A DNA stretch of 64,000 nucleotides from Cyanidiococcus yangmingshanensis (taxonomy: Eukaryota; Rhodophyta; Bangiophyceae; Cyanidiales; Cyanidiaceae): assembly GCA_013995675.1 (NCBI GenBank), contig VWRR01000003.1:682001-746000 (forward strand). Reading direction: 5' to 3'. Below the pieces are notes generated by a model, which was given only the letters and a program-made list of their open reading frames with translations, had not been told where the DNA came from and searched no databases. Below are positions 12,601-22,872 of this stretch, in pieces. Position numbers and translations under genes: made by a program. The first letter of the stretch is position 1. Each line of letters starts with the position of its first letter.

Positions 12601-15600
12601 CGTCGCGTCTGACTGGGGAACGTCATCCATCGTCGTCGGTAACACGAGCGCAACTGGATCAACTGCAATCCTCGCTATGGCAGGAGGCACTCGTGACCTT
12701 GCGCTTCCCACTTGGTCTGTACCTGCTAAGCAGTACCGCAGACCGAACCCATCCAGCAATGTTTCTGTTGATCCAGGCCACCGAATCAGTGCGTCGACAT
12801 GCGCTTGGAACGGGTTCTGTGCTTGACTCGGGACAGGTACGTCGTTTGCTTTGTGAATATCTGGGCCAGACGCTACCGAATGTCTTGGAGCAGGTCTCTC
12901 CAGTCCATTGCGCGGTCATGAAAGAGGACCTGGCCAGCTCAACGACGCGGACCAAGTGGGTACTCCGAGGAGCGTCAGCTTTGGATCAAGTTCATCTTGT
13001 CGGTGCGCTCGGCATCGTATTGCTTCTGTTGGCGCTCATGGGTCAGCGTTTCAAACAGAAATACCGTTTTCGTACGTCAACGACGACGAGTCAGGAGGTT
13101 GGACAGGCATCCGCTGAAGGCCAAGTTACCGATGGAACACTCGTCCATGCGGTGGGTTGTCTTGAACGGCTCTGTCGTTACGCCCTCGCGCAAAGTGGCT
13201 TTGAGACCGTCACCGTATACCCGATTCCGCTCCCCTCGAAGCGTGGTCTTGAAATGGAGGTCGTCATGATCGAACCGCTGGTTGAGGATGAGGACGAGGA
13301 GCAGGCTCGCGATACACCAGTGGACTGGGACGACAAACCCGAGGCCTATGGCTGCATTCGGAGGCGCTGGTACCCCGCAAGCAACCGGGACGTTTGCTTC
13401 TCGTTCCAGTGACGAGGCGACCACGTCCTCGTCCTTGGAGAAAGCATCTGACTCGGGCAAGGAGCTCATTGGATTGGCTCGAGCCTTGGCCCTCTTTGCT
13501 GTTCATGTACGTTCGTTCTATCAGTGTGTCCTCCATGAGACCGAGCTCGATACCGCGTTGGCAGGATGTGCTGGTAGGCCACTGGGCCGCTACCGAGACG
13601 CTTTTCAGTGGTGAGGTCTGGGATCTGGTCCCCAGAACGTCTGAGCCGTGCTTGCGAACTGTTCAATGCGTCTACCTTGTTGGTTTGGTATCGTCTCTGC
13701 GAGCCTTGCTCTATGAGGCGTCGTTGCCACGTCGAACGAGCCGTCGTTTTCTCTCGGTCCTGTACGCACGAGGTCTCCTCATGGTGGTGCTGCGACTCGG
13801 GCGTCGTCTACGACCACCGGTCTCGAAAGATACCTGTCGAGCGCTGGATGCCCTCTTCGATCTGTTCGCGGTCTCGCTGACCTGTGGAAGACCTCATGAC
13901 GGGTGATTCCTCGGGACCGAGTCTGGAGGCAACTGCCCAGGGCTTGCTCCCCGTCGACGAACACGATGCGCTGGCATCAAGACTCGGACAGGACGAGGTC
14001 GATAGTGGCACCGACCGACCGCAACTGCAGCCGAGTGGTGTACTCCAGGGAGCATCGGCAGAGCAGTCGCTTCGAGGCTCCTATCTGGCGTTTCTGAGTG
14101 TCATGGTGCGCCTGCTTCTCCAGAGCGCCTGGTCGCAATGGCCTCGTCTATTTGTGCTGCGTCTATTGAACTTGTCACGACTCTTGTTGACCGTGGATGC
14201 GACCACATCTACGGCCATGACCAGCCCTGAATCTTCAGCTCGGTGGCGAACGACAGAACGAGTGCCGCAGACCCGAAGTGCCGACCTCGTCATCGATACC
14301 GAGCACGAACTGTGGTCCTTTGTGGAGTCGTATGGCCAGAGTGGTGGGTTTCCCATTCGACCTGCTCGAATGGATCAGTTGTTGCCCTTGAGTCGTCGTC
14401 TGGTTCGTCTCTTGCAGATCGGTCATCGACGACAACGCATTCCATGGCTCCATTGGCCTTGGTTTCAGGCGCAGCTACGAGTTTGGGTTCGGCAACAAGC
14501 GCTCGATCACCTGACCAGTGCAAAGGATGGCTGTTTGGATGCAGCGCTGGTCGCAGAGTGCTGGAGTCTGCTTCCACCTTGGGCTTGGCTGGGCGAGAAC
14601 GATCCTCACGAGTCGGACGCTACCCATCATTCGCGGATACGAGAAGGCAACCCGCTAGCACGTCTGATTCGTACTGCTCCAGCGGTTGCGGTGCACTGGC
14701 TGGGACGACTCGGGGTCGCCGACAGCTCCGTGGCCTTGTTGCGGACGCTGGTCGAGTACCTGGAACCAATCATGCGTTCGGGTAACGAATTCGATGCCTC
14801 CCTCGCAGCCTATCTTGTGTTGTACGCGCTGATCATGCGCCTCTTTGCGGAACATTCGGCAACGGAACCCGAGTCGATCCATGGACGTTCACCGGATCGA
14901 CAAGGCTACATCACCACGGTGCCGTACATTCCACGTGGTGTGCTCACGGCACGCTTACCGCGTCTATTGGCTCGACAGGCATTGAGAACCCTCTGGCAGT
15001 ATCGATGGAAACGAGTGCGTCTTCCGACAGCACTGGAGCAACTGCTGGCCTCTGATTCGTCCGCTCTGGTCCTGGTCACAGACGCAGTGTACGTTGGCCA
15101 TCGAGGAAAGGAATCGCTCGCTTTTATGGCATCTGTTGGATTTGGACTTGGCTGCGCTGGAGGCAGTGGTTGCCGCTGCTCATGTTCAAATACGAGCAGC
15201 GGCACCAACCGCGTCGCAGGTCGTGGACACCGTGCTGCGAATAGAAGGTTTGATTCAAGCCTTGGTCGACCAGCGTGAAGCAGACGTGCCAGCGCCTCAG
15301 GAAATGGAGGCAGCGCTGATGGCTCGCCAACTTCATGCCTGGGTGTTGCTCGCAGAGTATGTACGCATGGCGCTCTATGAACACGATATTGGCCTCTTGA
15401 TTGCTGCGTTTGACCGAGTCCTACGTGAGGCCTTTCGAGAGGCCCACCAGACGAATCAACACCAGGGTTCGGTCTCCAGTGCTGCCCTGAATCCGGTCCT
15501 GGAACGACTCGCTGCGTTTCATCCCATGGCCTTGAGTGTCTCCATGATGCGTTGTTTTCGTCCCGTCGAGACGACATCGTCCTCGTCACTGAGTCGAGAC

Positions 15601-16653
15601 CGTCGTTCCGAAGTACGCTATGCGTTGAATACGGATTGTCCGCCAATCTCGGTGGTGCATATCGATGGAGCGCTGTTGGAGCTGCTTTTGGCACAGCGTC
15701 ATCCAGCAGCGGTCCTAGCGTTGGTGAGTTCGCTCAGCACCTATGGAGCTCCGTTGGCTGCGTCGCTGTCGCAGCTCCTCCGCGAGCCTCGTCATGCGGA
15801 TGATCGAGCCTGGTTGGTGCACAGTCTGATACCAAAGACGAAGACTGGATTGAGGTTGTCCGCTGGTTGTCCCAACGCGACAGTAGACTGGCGCTATCTC
15901 AGTGTCCGAGCCCTGGTCGTGTACCTGAGTGCGTATGCGACTGGGGAAGCGCAGACCTTGGCGTTACAGCTCTTGACGCAAGCACTAGGGTTGGCGCTGA
16001 CTCCGTCTGCTGGAACGCGTCTCGTGCATTCATCATCATCATCATCATCATCATCATCGGTTCACGTTCTAGGTACCGAGGACCAGAGGCACCCAGGTGA
16101 CGACCATGACGACGACAACACCAAGGACCAATATGTCATGGAGCGCGTCGCCTCCTTGACCACACGAGTCCTGGTACACGATGTTCGACGAGCCCTGGCC
16201 ACCACCGAGACTGGAGATCTACTCCTCCAGCTCTACGAGCGTCATTTTCATCGAGCCAAACAGGCAGATATTCTGCTGGAGAGCATCCATCAGTTGGCGG
16301 TGTTTCATGGACCTGGACTCTTGCAGTATGGACCTGATCAACACGGACGATATCCGTTGCTCAAGAGCGGAGCAGTCCTGGATGGCCATCGACTCGGTGA
16401 GCTGTTTCGTAGTCTGCCCAGTGTGAAAAGTGACCTCTTTGATTACGGAGCAGAGCTGGGACCCATGGGACGAGCTCGTCTTCCGGAGCCGCTGTTGGAG
16501 TCAAACCTCTGCCAAGGGTCTGGTTCGATGTCGTTGGGAGTTGCCCCCGAGGACGACAAGGATGACGATGCGGTGGTGGATCACGAGAGCCAGCCACACA
16601 TGGACGGATCTGAAGGGACCAGACCCAGGTGCGGATCACCGCCTTTCCAGTAA
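9680..16653 (+). CDS. UPL1/TOM1/HUWE1-type E3 ligase, N-terminal DUF908-DUF913 half (split gene)
   Basis: This is a giant alpha-solenoid matching the N-terminal half of UPL1/TOM1/HUWE1 ligases. DUF908 is visible as EPLLDILEGDWLILILQALE (about 10040-10100), RYRLEWGLLRLSVRYQAL (about 10790) and VQRSALRLLATAA (about 11030). DUF913 is visible as VLWHPRCFGGAVWSVAAQTL..NEDPANAAIF and HALDALCIRREQLDALLE (about 11880-12150). A later family block, YLVGLVSSLRALLYE..RRFLSVLYARGLL, lies at about 13673-13785. The frame advances near 11005 (CCCC), about 13340, about 13560, about 13890 and about 15108; every step is +1. The protein ends in an acidic stretch at 16653 with no UBA, acidic/DUF4414 or HECT region. 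Those parts lie on the opposite strand at 17344-22326. The start at 9680 is chosen as the ATG just before the first similarity. About 2,320 codons. Confidence 0.8.
16030..16059 (+). repeat. (TCA)n microsatellite coding for ten serines
   Basis: Nine TCA codons plus one TCG lie inside the UPL1-type N-terminal gene and encode poly-Ser just before an Asp-rich stretch. It is the only clear trinucleotide microsatellite on the plus strand of this gene. Confidence 0.9.
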
Positions 16654-17343
16654 TCTGTCTGTGATTATGGATCGCTCGCGAAAGCACAGATGGACTCGAT
16701 AAAGCACTAGACGTGTCTGTTGTTGCATTCCGCTCACCAAAACATGGGTCGATGGACCCCAGACGCGGTCGATTCGATAATGCTTGTCTGGTGCAGCAGC
16801 AACCTGTCCGAGTCGCTGTGAACGCATCGGGTGATTCCTTCTCAAATCAGAATGGATAGGAATGGATGAACGACCGTTTTGGACCGATAAAGCATCACCA
16901 TTGAAGCTCTTGTTCATGTTGGGGTTGTTTAGGATCCTTGAAATCTCCGGGGAGAGACGAAAACATGCTCGAGGTCAACGGTACCCTTCGCGTCATCGTT
17001 CTGGTCGCTGGAACATCATTCGTATCTCAAGGGCCGCTTCTTGGATGGAGCAGACACATACCCTCGTATCGGTACGTCTCCAAGGCCAAGGTCGTCGATG
17101 ACGGGCTTGTCCAGGACACCCATGAACCTTCTCGGTATCGTGGCGGAGACGTGTCTTTGCGAGCGAAAACCCCCTCGAGCATTCGATGGGCATGCGGTAT
17201 GTTAAACGAGATGAATGAGCAGCCATGACTCGTTTCTGGATTGGTGGCTCAACCCAGACACGTGTCTGCAACACTCGTCAAGCAACGTATCCGAAGCCTA
17301 GGGGCTCGATCATGCTTCCCATACCGGAATCTATTCAGTGATT
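16654..17343. other. Convergent intergenic region between the two ligase halves
   Basis: A 690-bp gap lies between the stop of the DUF908/DUF913 gene (+) and the stop of the HECT gene (-). I see no RNA gene, repeat or convincing ORF. If the two halves were separated by inversion, one breakpoint lies in or near this gap and the other just upstream of 22326. I found no obvious inverted repeat shared by the two sites. Confidence 0.5.
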
Positions 17344-20300
17344 TCAACCAAAGCCGAATCCTTCATTACCTTCGCGAATAGCAGTCAAGAGCCGCTCTCG
17401 CATTTTTTCATAAGTGCTATACTCTGGCAGGTCGAGTTGGTTGAAGCAGGTATGCGCGCTCGGCAGACGGTCTGTATCACCAGCGACGCGATGTATCTGA
17501 AAGCGTTGGACACCACCGTTCATACCGGGCAGGTTCGCAAAGCCACCAAGCGGCACTTTGCTACTCCCGGTCACGAACATCACCAAACGTGCTCGATCGT
17601 CTCGATCCATTTCCGCAACTGCTTGCCAGAACCATTGTATCTGAGGACTAGACGGTCGATAGCCACTATAGGTAGTGTGGATCTTGAGGTCGGCGATATC
17701 GATCTCTGGCAGACCCGAGATGAGCAACTCCAGTTCATAGTCACTAAACATGGCGATCAACGACGGGGGTACCAGTTCGTGGAAACCCTCCAGAAAGGCA
17801 CTCAGTTGCTGCTCAATGGCTTTGGTCATTTTGAGTTCAGTGATGAGTCGCACATACTCCCACTTGTTCTCCTCGGTTACTGGAACCTGGCGACCGTTCG
17901 GTACGAGGTCGACGACTTTGAGTTCACCAAACTGATCCAGTTCCGCGGACATGGTCAGATCGAGCACATGAGCGATATTATTCTCCAGCATCCATACCAG
18001 ACTGGCGTAGTATTCGGGGTCGATGGCTTCAATGTCGTGATAGGACGGCTTGAGGCCAATCATGTGCTTGTAGACAGAGCGGGCAAAGTAGGCGTCGAGA
18101 AGCTGGCCATCCCATAACGCCTTGCCAATGAAGCGTCCGATAAACTTGAAAAATCCCAAATGATCCTCGTTGACGTAGGAGCATTCGTTGATATGATAGG
18201 CACCGCTTTTGCCCACACAACGGCGAAAGAGCGCATAGTTTTCATCGAATATCTTGCGAGCGAGAATAACATACCATTCGCGGACAAGTCCGCCTGCATC
18301 AATGCCTTCCTCGCCAACAAACTGGACGGTGAGGGTACCGCGTAGTTCAGCAGGGTTTCGTGGTCGCAGCTGATGGTAGCTGTCCTCGAAGACGCAGTCT
18401 CGTCGAACGAGCAGTCGTACCGGTGGTTGACGACTGGAGCGTCGCTGCTCCTGGATGACGTGACGGAAAAAGACTTTCTTGTTCTCGAAATCGAGAAAGC
18501 GGGCGTGCAGCAACGTCGATTGGAAGCCGTGCCGGAAAAGAGCCGGATTCATCTGCAACAGCTGATTGATAAGATACGCGTGCCTCTCCATGAACCGAGA
18601 CAGTGCCCGATCAACAGACAGGACCGCATCATGGTCCACGAGCGCGTCTAGCGAGCTCCCTGATGGTGGCGGGTTGCTCCCCGGAGCCATCTCTAAAGTC
18701 GTCGTTCGAGCAGTGTCCGCAGGCAATGCCGTTCTCGGTCGGTTCATATCCGCCAACAGATCAGGGATGCGTACACTATGTGCCTGCAGATAACACTCCA
18801 TGAGTCGAGAGAGACGAACCGGTGGCCCTAGAGTCTCCCGATTCGTCAACTGCTCCTCGAGACAGTTCCAGACCGGATTGAGCGCTTGCAGGCGCTCCAG
18901 ATGCGGTCGCAGTAAACGCGCTGTTGTTTGAACAGTCTGAACAAAAAGGGTCTCGCAGACTCGCAGACCCGGCTCCTCCCGAATCGCTTCACATACTGGT
19001 CCAATGAGCGAGGTGCCTAGGCGAATCAGACAACGGATGACGGTCTCGCGATTCATCTCTTCCCCGTACAGGTATTCATAGATGGCGAGGAGGCGTTCCC
19101 AGGACCGCACAGACAAGTCGGGTACCTGCAGCGCCATGGCGAGATCCTCCAGAACGACCTCATCGACACGAGGTGGAGCCAGCGGTACTTGGACGACTGC
19201 ATCTGGCTGTGCAGGCTCCAGAAGCGTCCCTCGACTGGATGGACTGCCACGCAGCACCTGCACATAGAGGCAGGTCGTGGTAATGAGCACTTCGACGAGT
19301 CGATGTCGATGCCGACCACCGTGTCGAACGGCTTTGGGAATACTCTGGAGGAGATGGACCAGTGGGCGTTCACCCTCTGCAGCCACCAGGTCCAGGGCTA
19401 TGGTGGGACTGAATCGCAACAGACTTCCAGCCAGTTCAGCACTTCGTCCAGCAGCGCTCGCGTCCTCCGCTCGTTGGCATTCGAGAAGCTGCCACGTAAG
19501 TCGTACAATGCGCAGCCGCGTCGTTGTATCGTAACACAGGAGGCGCACCGTATTCGCGAGCAGGGGACTGCATACCCCTGGCGAGCGGAGCGCCTTCTCC
19601 AGTACGTCCAGCCTTGATATCAGTGGCAATCCAGCGCTCTGTCGCGCGGTCAGTTCTGGGACTGGCGAAGACACCGATGCCATGGTGCTCGTTGGAGGAA
19701 GCAAATCGCTACCGAGAAGGAAAGCTGCGGTGGCTCCAGGACGACGACGGTCCCGAATAGCGCGAGCCTCTGCTGCTAGATGCGGAGGCAACGTCTGGAG
19801 GAACGACTCATCCGAAGTGAGATAGATCTCCTCACGTAGTGCTGGGGGTAGAGTCGCCAAAAACGAGCCGTTGTCCATATCTGTGGCAGAGCCACGAAGA
19901 CGTTCCATTTGGGAGGCTGCCTCCTCTACCTCCTGTTGAATGTGGGCAGGGAGGCAGTTCATGAATGCCGTCGAGTTCCGAATCTGGACGAGGTGCTGCT
20001 GGATAACTTCTCGGCGGAGATCAGGAGGCAGTTCCACCAGAACCGTTGGATCGATGCCCACCGCACGAGCAACTTGTGCAGTATCGAGGTCATCAGTTTG
20101 GCTGCCATGCGCTGGTCCACTGGCGTCTCGCTGATCTGCAACCGATGAGGATGCACTGGCTATTGCAGAGACATAAGCTGTCGTCTCAGGGTCAGCATCC
20201 AGGTTTGTTGCTACATCCACCATGGTATCTTGTTCCAGAGCTCTTTCATCAAGCAGTGCTTCCTCAACCTCCATTGCGTAACCTGAATGAGCGAGCCGTT

Positions 20301-22326
20301 CAGGGAGCTGGCCTCGACGATTCGCATCCAGCCAAGTCGTCTCTGATCCAACAAGTCGCTGGTCAAGCTCATTCAATCCGCTAGGGCCGGCGCTCGCCAA
20401 AGAGATATCCTCCACTGGAGTCGCTACGCTATCCGCAGCGCGCTGGCTCGCCGGCTCGGTTGTGTCGTTGCTGTGCTCGGTCGCAACATGACTCGTCTCT
20501 GGTGCTCGCTGTGCCTCCTCCTCGAGTTGGCGGCGGTATTCCTCATCGAGTTGAGCTCGTTCTCGTCGTACGCGCTCGTCTCGCCAGAGCGCTCGCATTT
20601 CTTCGTGTAGGCCAGCAAAGCTCTTCTGTTGCGAGTCTGGATGCCGCGCGAGCGTATCGAGGCCGCTGAGGGCCTCAAAAGGTGCTCCTCGTCGAGGCGT
20701 GCAGCGTCTGAATGCTCGGTGAAGACGTAAAACATCCCGTCGCCGTTGACGGGTGCCCGTCACGGCCAACGTTCCAAAGCGATCCAGTCCAATGAGCGGT
20801 CCCAGTGGAAAGCCCAGTAATGCTTCCAGCAAATCATCGGATAAGCGAATCTGCATTGGCACAGGTTTGGGCCGTGAACCGTGCCATTGCTGGTTATGTA
20901 TCGGGCTGTTGAAACGATCAGTATCCCAGAAAAGCGGATGGAGATGGGCCCCAGCCAAAACCGTGGCCAATGTCGGTAGCTCCCAGCTCCAGTCGGATTC
21001 CTTCGGCTGCTGATTCACTTTGCTCGTCAAAAAGGCTGCGGCCATTCCGTGGCCGAGTATCTCGTTGTAGACTGGACTGCGCAACAAAAGCTCTGCAAGA
21101 TCGTGCATGTAGGCATCTGTTGCATCTCGTAGGCCACAGTCGCCACTGCTGAGGTTGCGACGCATCACCAGTGCCGATGGAGCGACCCCTGTATCCGACC
21201 CGAGCACTGAACGCAATCCGTCAGAGCGGCAGAGCCCGGAGAGCGCTTCGCGAGCAGAACGAGGACAACTTCGGCAACGTGCTCCAGAGCCGTAGAGCAG
21301 AATGTTGCCAATAGTTGCCCCAGGGCCATGCCGTCGGCTTCCCAGACCATCCAGGACCGTACTTGCGACGGATAGGTTTCGTTCCGTTGCTGGTCGCTGT
21401 TCAACGCCAATGCGAGGCGGTTGCGGTAACTCCATCCGCACCGGTGCATAGGGACGCAACGCCTCACTGCTCGGGTCACTAACAAACATTGCATTCGCTG
21501 CAGTCATGCCCAAACCGAAGCCTTCAGCCCAGTCTGCGTTGTCGACACCAACATTCATGAACTGCAGACCACGTCCGGACAGGGAGGCATCCTCTTCGAG
21601 CTCGGCGAGCACCTCTCCCGCCTCCTGTCCACTGCGCCAAACGACAAATACCTCCATGTCCTCATCTGCGTTCCGAAAGCGTTGCATCAGACGTTGTGCT
21701 TGGATATCGGCTCTTCGCAGGGCCTGCAAGTGCGAAGCCGGCATGCCATCCATCCAGGCTGCCCCGCGTTGCTCCATGAGCGAGAGCATCTCCTGCTGAA
21801 CACCCGCGAACTGGGCGTACTCATGATCCTCGTCTTCATCACTGGGCGCATCGTCTTCGTCGTCGTCATCGTCGTCGTCACCTTCATCGTCATCATCATC
21901 GTCTTCGTCTTCGTCTTCGTCGTCTTCGAGCAAGCCAAGTTCACCGCCCATGATATCCTGGGTTGCGTCCAAGTCGCCGTCTTCATCAGACCCGCGTTCT
22001 GTTCCACGATCGTCATCTTCATCCACGTTGCTGTCTTCATGATCGATCTCATCCCCGTGAACGTCCTCATCGAGCGCGCTTTCAATGTCGCTGCTGCGAG
22101 GGTCGGCGCTTCCGCGAAACATTCCCAGCGGCGCCAAGCCAGTACCTCGAGCGTCTTCGTCGACCGCCACATCACTGTCCAGAGCGTCTGCATCCGAGTC
22201 GTGACGGCTGCGACCCAACCGGTAGAGACTGTGCAGTTCAGATGGACTGCTTCCGAAAACGTTCCCTCGCTCTACATCGCTGGGATACGCACGTTCAGGA
22301 GTGTACTCACGATGGCTGTCCGACAT
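17344..22326 (-). CDS. HECT-type E3 ubiquitin ligase, acidic + DUF4414 + HECT half of UPL1/TOM1
   Basis: This is an unbroken 1,660-residue frame from the ATG at 22326. In order there is an Asp/Glu-rich domain (residues about 45-170), as seen in plant UPL1/2 and yeast TOM1. A middle region carries DUF4414-like repeats (DPTVLVELPPDLRREVI, FLATLPPALREEIYL, FLQTLPPHLAAEARAI, residues about 780-890). A C-terminal HECT domain covers about the last 350 residues: LTVQFVGEEGIDAGGLVREW, FKFIGRFIGKALWDGQLLDA, LELLISGLPEID, and the catalytic cysteine in SAHTCFNQLDLPEY. HECT enzymes form a thioester with ubiquitin before transfer. Family members normally carry DUF908/DUF913 at the N-terminus of the same protein. 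Here those domains are on the opposite strand at 9680-16653, and this frame begins exactly where the acidic region should follow them. Confidence 0.93.
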   Translation of the reverse strand: MSDSHREYTPERAYPSDVERGNVFGSSPSELHSLYRLGRSRHDSDADALDSDVAVDEDARGTGLAPLGMFRGSADPRSSDIESALDEDVHGDEIDHEDSNVDEDDDRGTERGSDEDGDLDATQDIMGGELGLLEDDEDEDEDDDDDDEGDDDDDDDEDDAPSDEDEDHEYAQFAGVQQEMLSLMEQRGAAWMDGMPASHLQALRRADIQAQRLMQRFRNADEDMEVFVVWRSGQEAGEVLAELEEDASLSGRGLQFMNVGVDNADWAEGFGLGMTAANAMFVSDPSSEALRPYAPVRMELPQPPRIGVEQRPATERNLSVASTVLDGLGSRRHGPGATIGNILLYGSGARCRSCPRSAREALSGLCRSDGLRSVLGSDTGVAPSALVMRRNLSSGDCGLRDATDAYMHDLAELLLRSPVYNEILGHGMAAAFLTSKVNQQPKESDWSWELPTLATVLAGAHLHPLFWDTDRFNSPIHNQQWHGSRPKPVPMQIRLSDDLLEALLGFPLGPLIGLDRFGTLAVTGTRQRRRDVLRLHRAFRRCTPRRGAPFEALSGLDTLARHPDSQQKSFAGLHEEMRALWRDERVRRERAQLDEEYRRQLEEEAQRAPETSHVATEHSNDTTEPASQRAADSVATPVEDISLASAGPSGLNELDQRLVGSETTWLDANRRGQLPERLAHSGYAMEVEEALLDERALEQDTMVDVATNLDADPETTAYVSAIASASSSVADQRDASGPAHGSQTDDLDTAQVARAVGIDPTVLVELPPDLRREVIQQHLVQIRNSTAFMNCLPAHIQQEVEEAASQMERLRGSATDMDNGSFLATLPPALREEIYLTSDESFLQTLPPHLAAEARAIRDRRRPGATAAFLLGSDLLPPTSTMASVSSPVPELTARQSAGLPLISRLDVLEKALRSPGVCSPLLANTVRLLCYDTTTRLRIVRLTWQLLECQRAEDASAAGRSAELAGSLLRFSPTIALDLVAAEGERPLVHLLQSIPKAVRHGGRHRHRLVEVLITTTCLYVQVLRGSPSSRGTLLEPAQPDAVVQVPLAPPRVDEVVLEDLAMALQVPDLSVRSWERLLAIYEYLYGEEMNRETVIRCLIRLGTSLIGPVCEAIREEPGLRVCETLFVQTVQTTARLLRPHLERLQALNPVWNCLEEQLTNRETLGPPVRLSRLMECYLQAHSVRIPDLLADMNRPRTALPADTARTTTLEMAPGSNPPPSGSSLDALVDHDAVLSVDRALSRFMERHAYLINQLLQMNPALFRHGFQSTLLHARFLDFENKKVFFRHVIQEQRRSSRQPPVRLLVRRDCVFEDSYHQLRPRNPAELRGTLTVQFVGEEGIDAGGLVREWYVILARKIFDENYALFRRCVGKSGAYHINECSYVNEDHLGFFKFIGRFIGKALWDGQLLDAYFARSVYKHMIGLKPSYHDIEAIDPEYYASLVWMLENNIAHVLDLTMSAELDQFGELKVVDLVPNGRQVPVTEENKWEYVRLITELKMTKAIEQQLSAFLEGFHELVPPSLIAMFSDYELELLISGLPEIDIADLKIHTTYSGYRPSSPQIQWFWQAVAEMDRDDRARLVMFVTGSSKVPLGGFANLPGMNGGVQRFQIHRVAGDTDRLPSAHTCFNQLDLPEYSTYEKMRERLLTAIREGNEGFGFG
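21851..21929 (-). repeat. Acidic trinucleotide tract (Asp/Glu codons) in the HECT gene
   Basis: GAC/GAT/GAA/GAG codons are repeated almost without interruption and encode the acidic domain of the HECT protein. This is low-complexity coding sequence, not a transposon. Confidence 0.8.
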
Positions 22327-22872
22327 GGCCTTCACCGTTCTGGAATGAAACGCCCAAGCAACACACTTCCCAACGTTGTCAACCAGGACAAAACAGCACG
22401 AACAACAACCCTACGCGGTCTCCAGCAACGAATGGCAGCCAAAGAGGCAGTGGGATCAGAGACGCTTGTTGAACGGGTTCGATCAAAACAACGAAAATTG
22501 ATGTCCGTCCAGAGAGGCGCCCTAGACAACGCCTTTCCGATAAGGGATAAAACGACCACTATAGCGATGAATATGGATGAAAAGGACGCCTCCCACAGGC
22601 GGATCCTTCGGATCACGCCATGTCGGTCCATAACTATCCTTTCTGGTATAAATCTATTCATTACTATTTATAAAAGAACATAAAGGACATCGAGAGCGGC
22701 TCGTGCTGGAGACTTGCTGCTGTTCGCAACCTGTACGCCTCTACGTTGAGACGAGTTGATTGGCTTTCTGTAGGGCGGGAGACGTGCACCTGTCATCTTT
22801 AACTCCTTTATTGGCTGGTCTCAGACTAAGTTTTTTGTTGGAAACGCTCGCCATAGTGCTTTGGATGTTGAA
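22327..22872. promoter_or_regulatory. Divergent promoter region of the HECT and PTPA genes
   Basis: This 0.55-kb gap lies between two outward-facing genes. An AT-rich patch at about 22647-22683 contains TATAAA-like words readable on both strands and stands out against the GC-richer surroundings. Whether it serves one or both genes cannot be told from sequence. Confidence 0.4.

Noticed and set aside
16030-16059. A (TCA)n tract as part of a transposon end
   Set aside because: It is in frame, encodes poly-Ser inside a conserved gene and has no flanking repeats.
21682-22683. Plus-strand frame antisense to the HECT gene with a hydrophobic Val/Ile/Phe-rich stretch
   Set aside because: The hydrophobic run is the antisense of the Asp/Glu codon tract; it is a shadow of the acidic domain.
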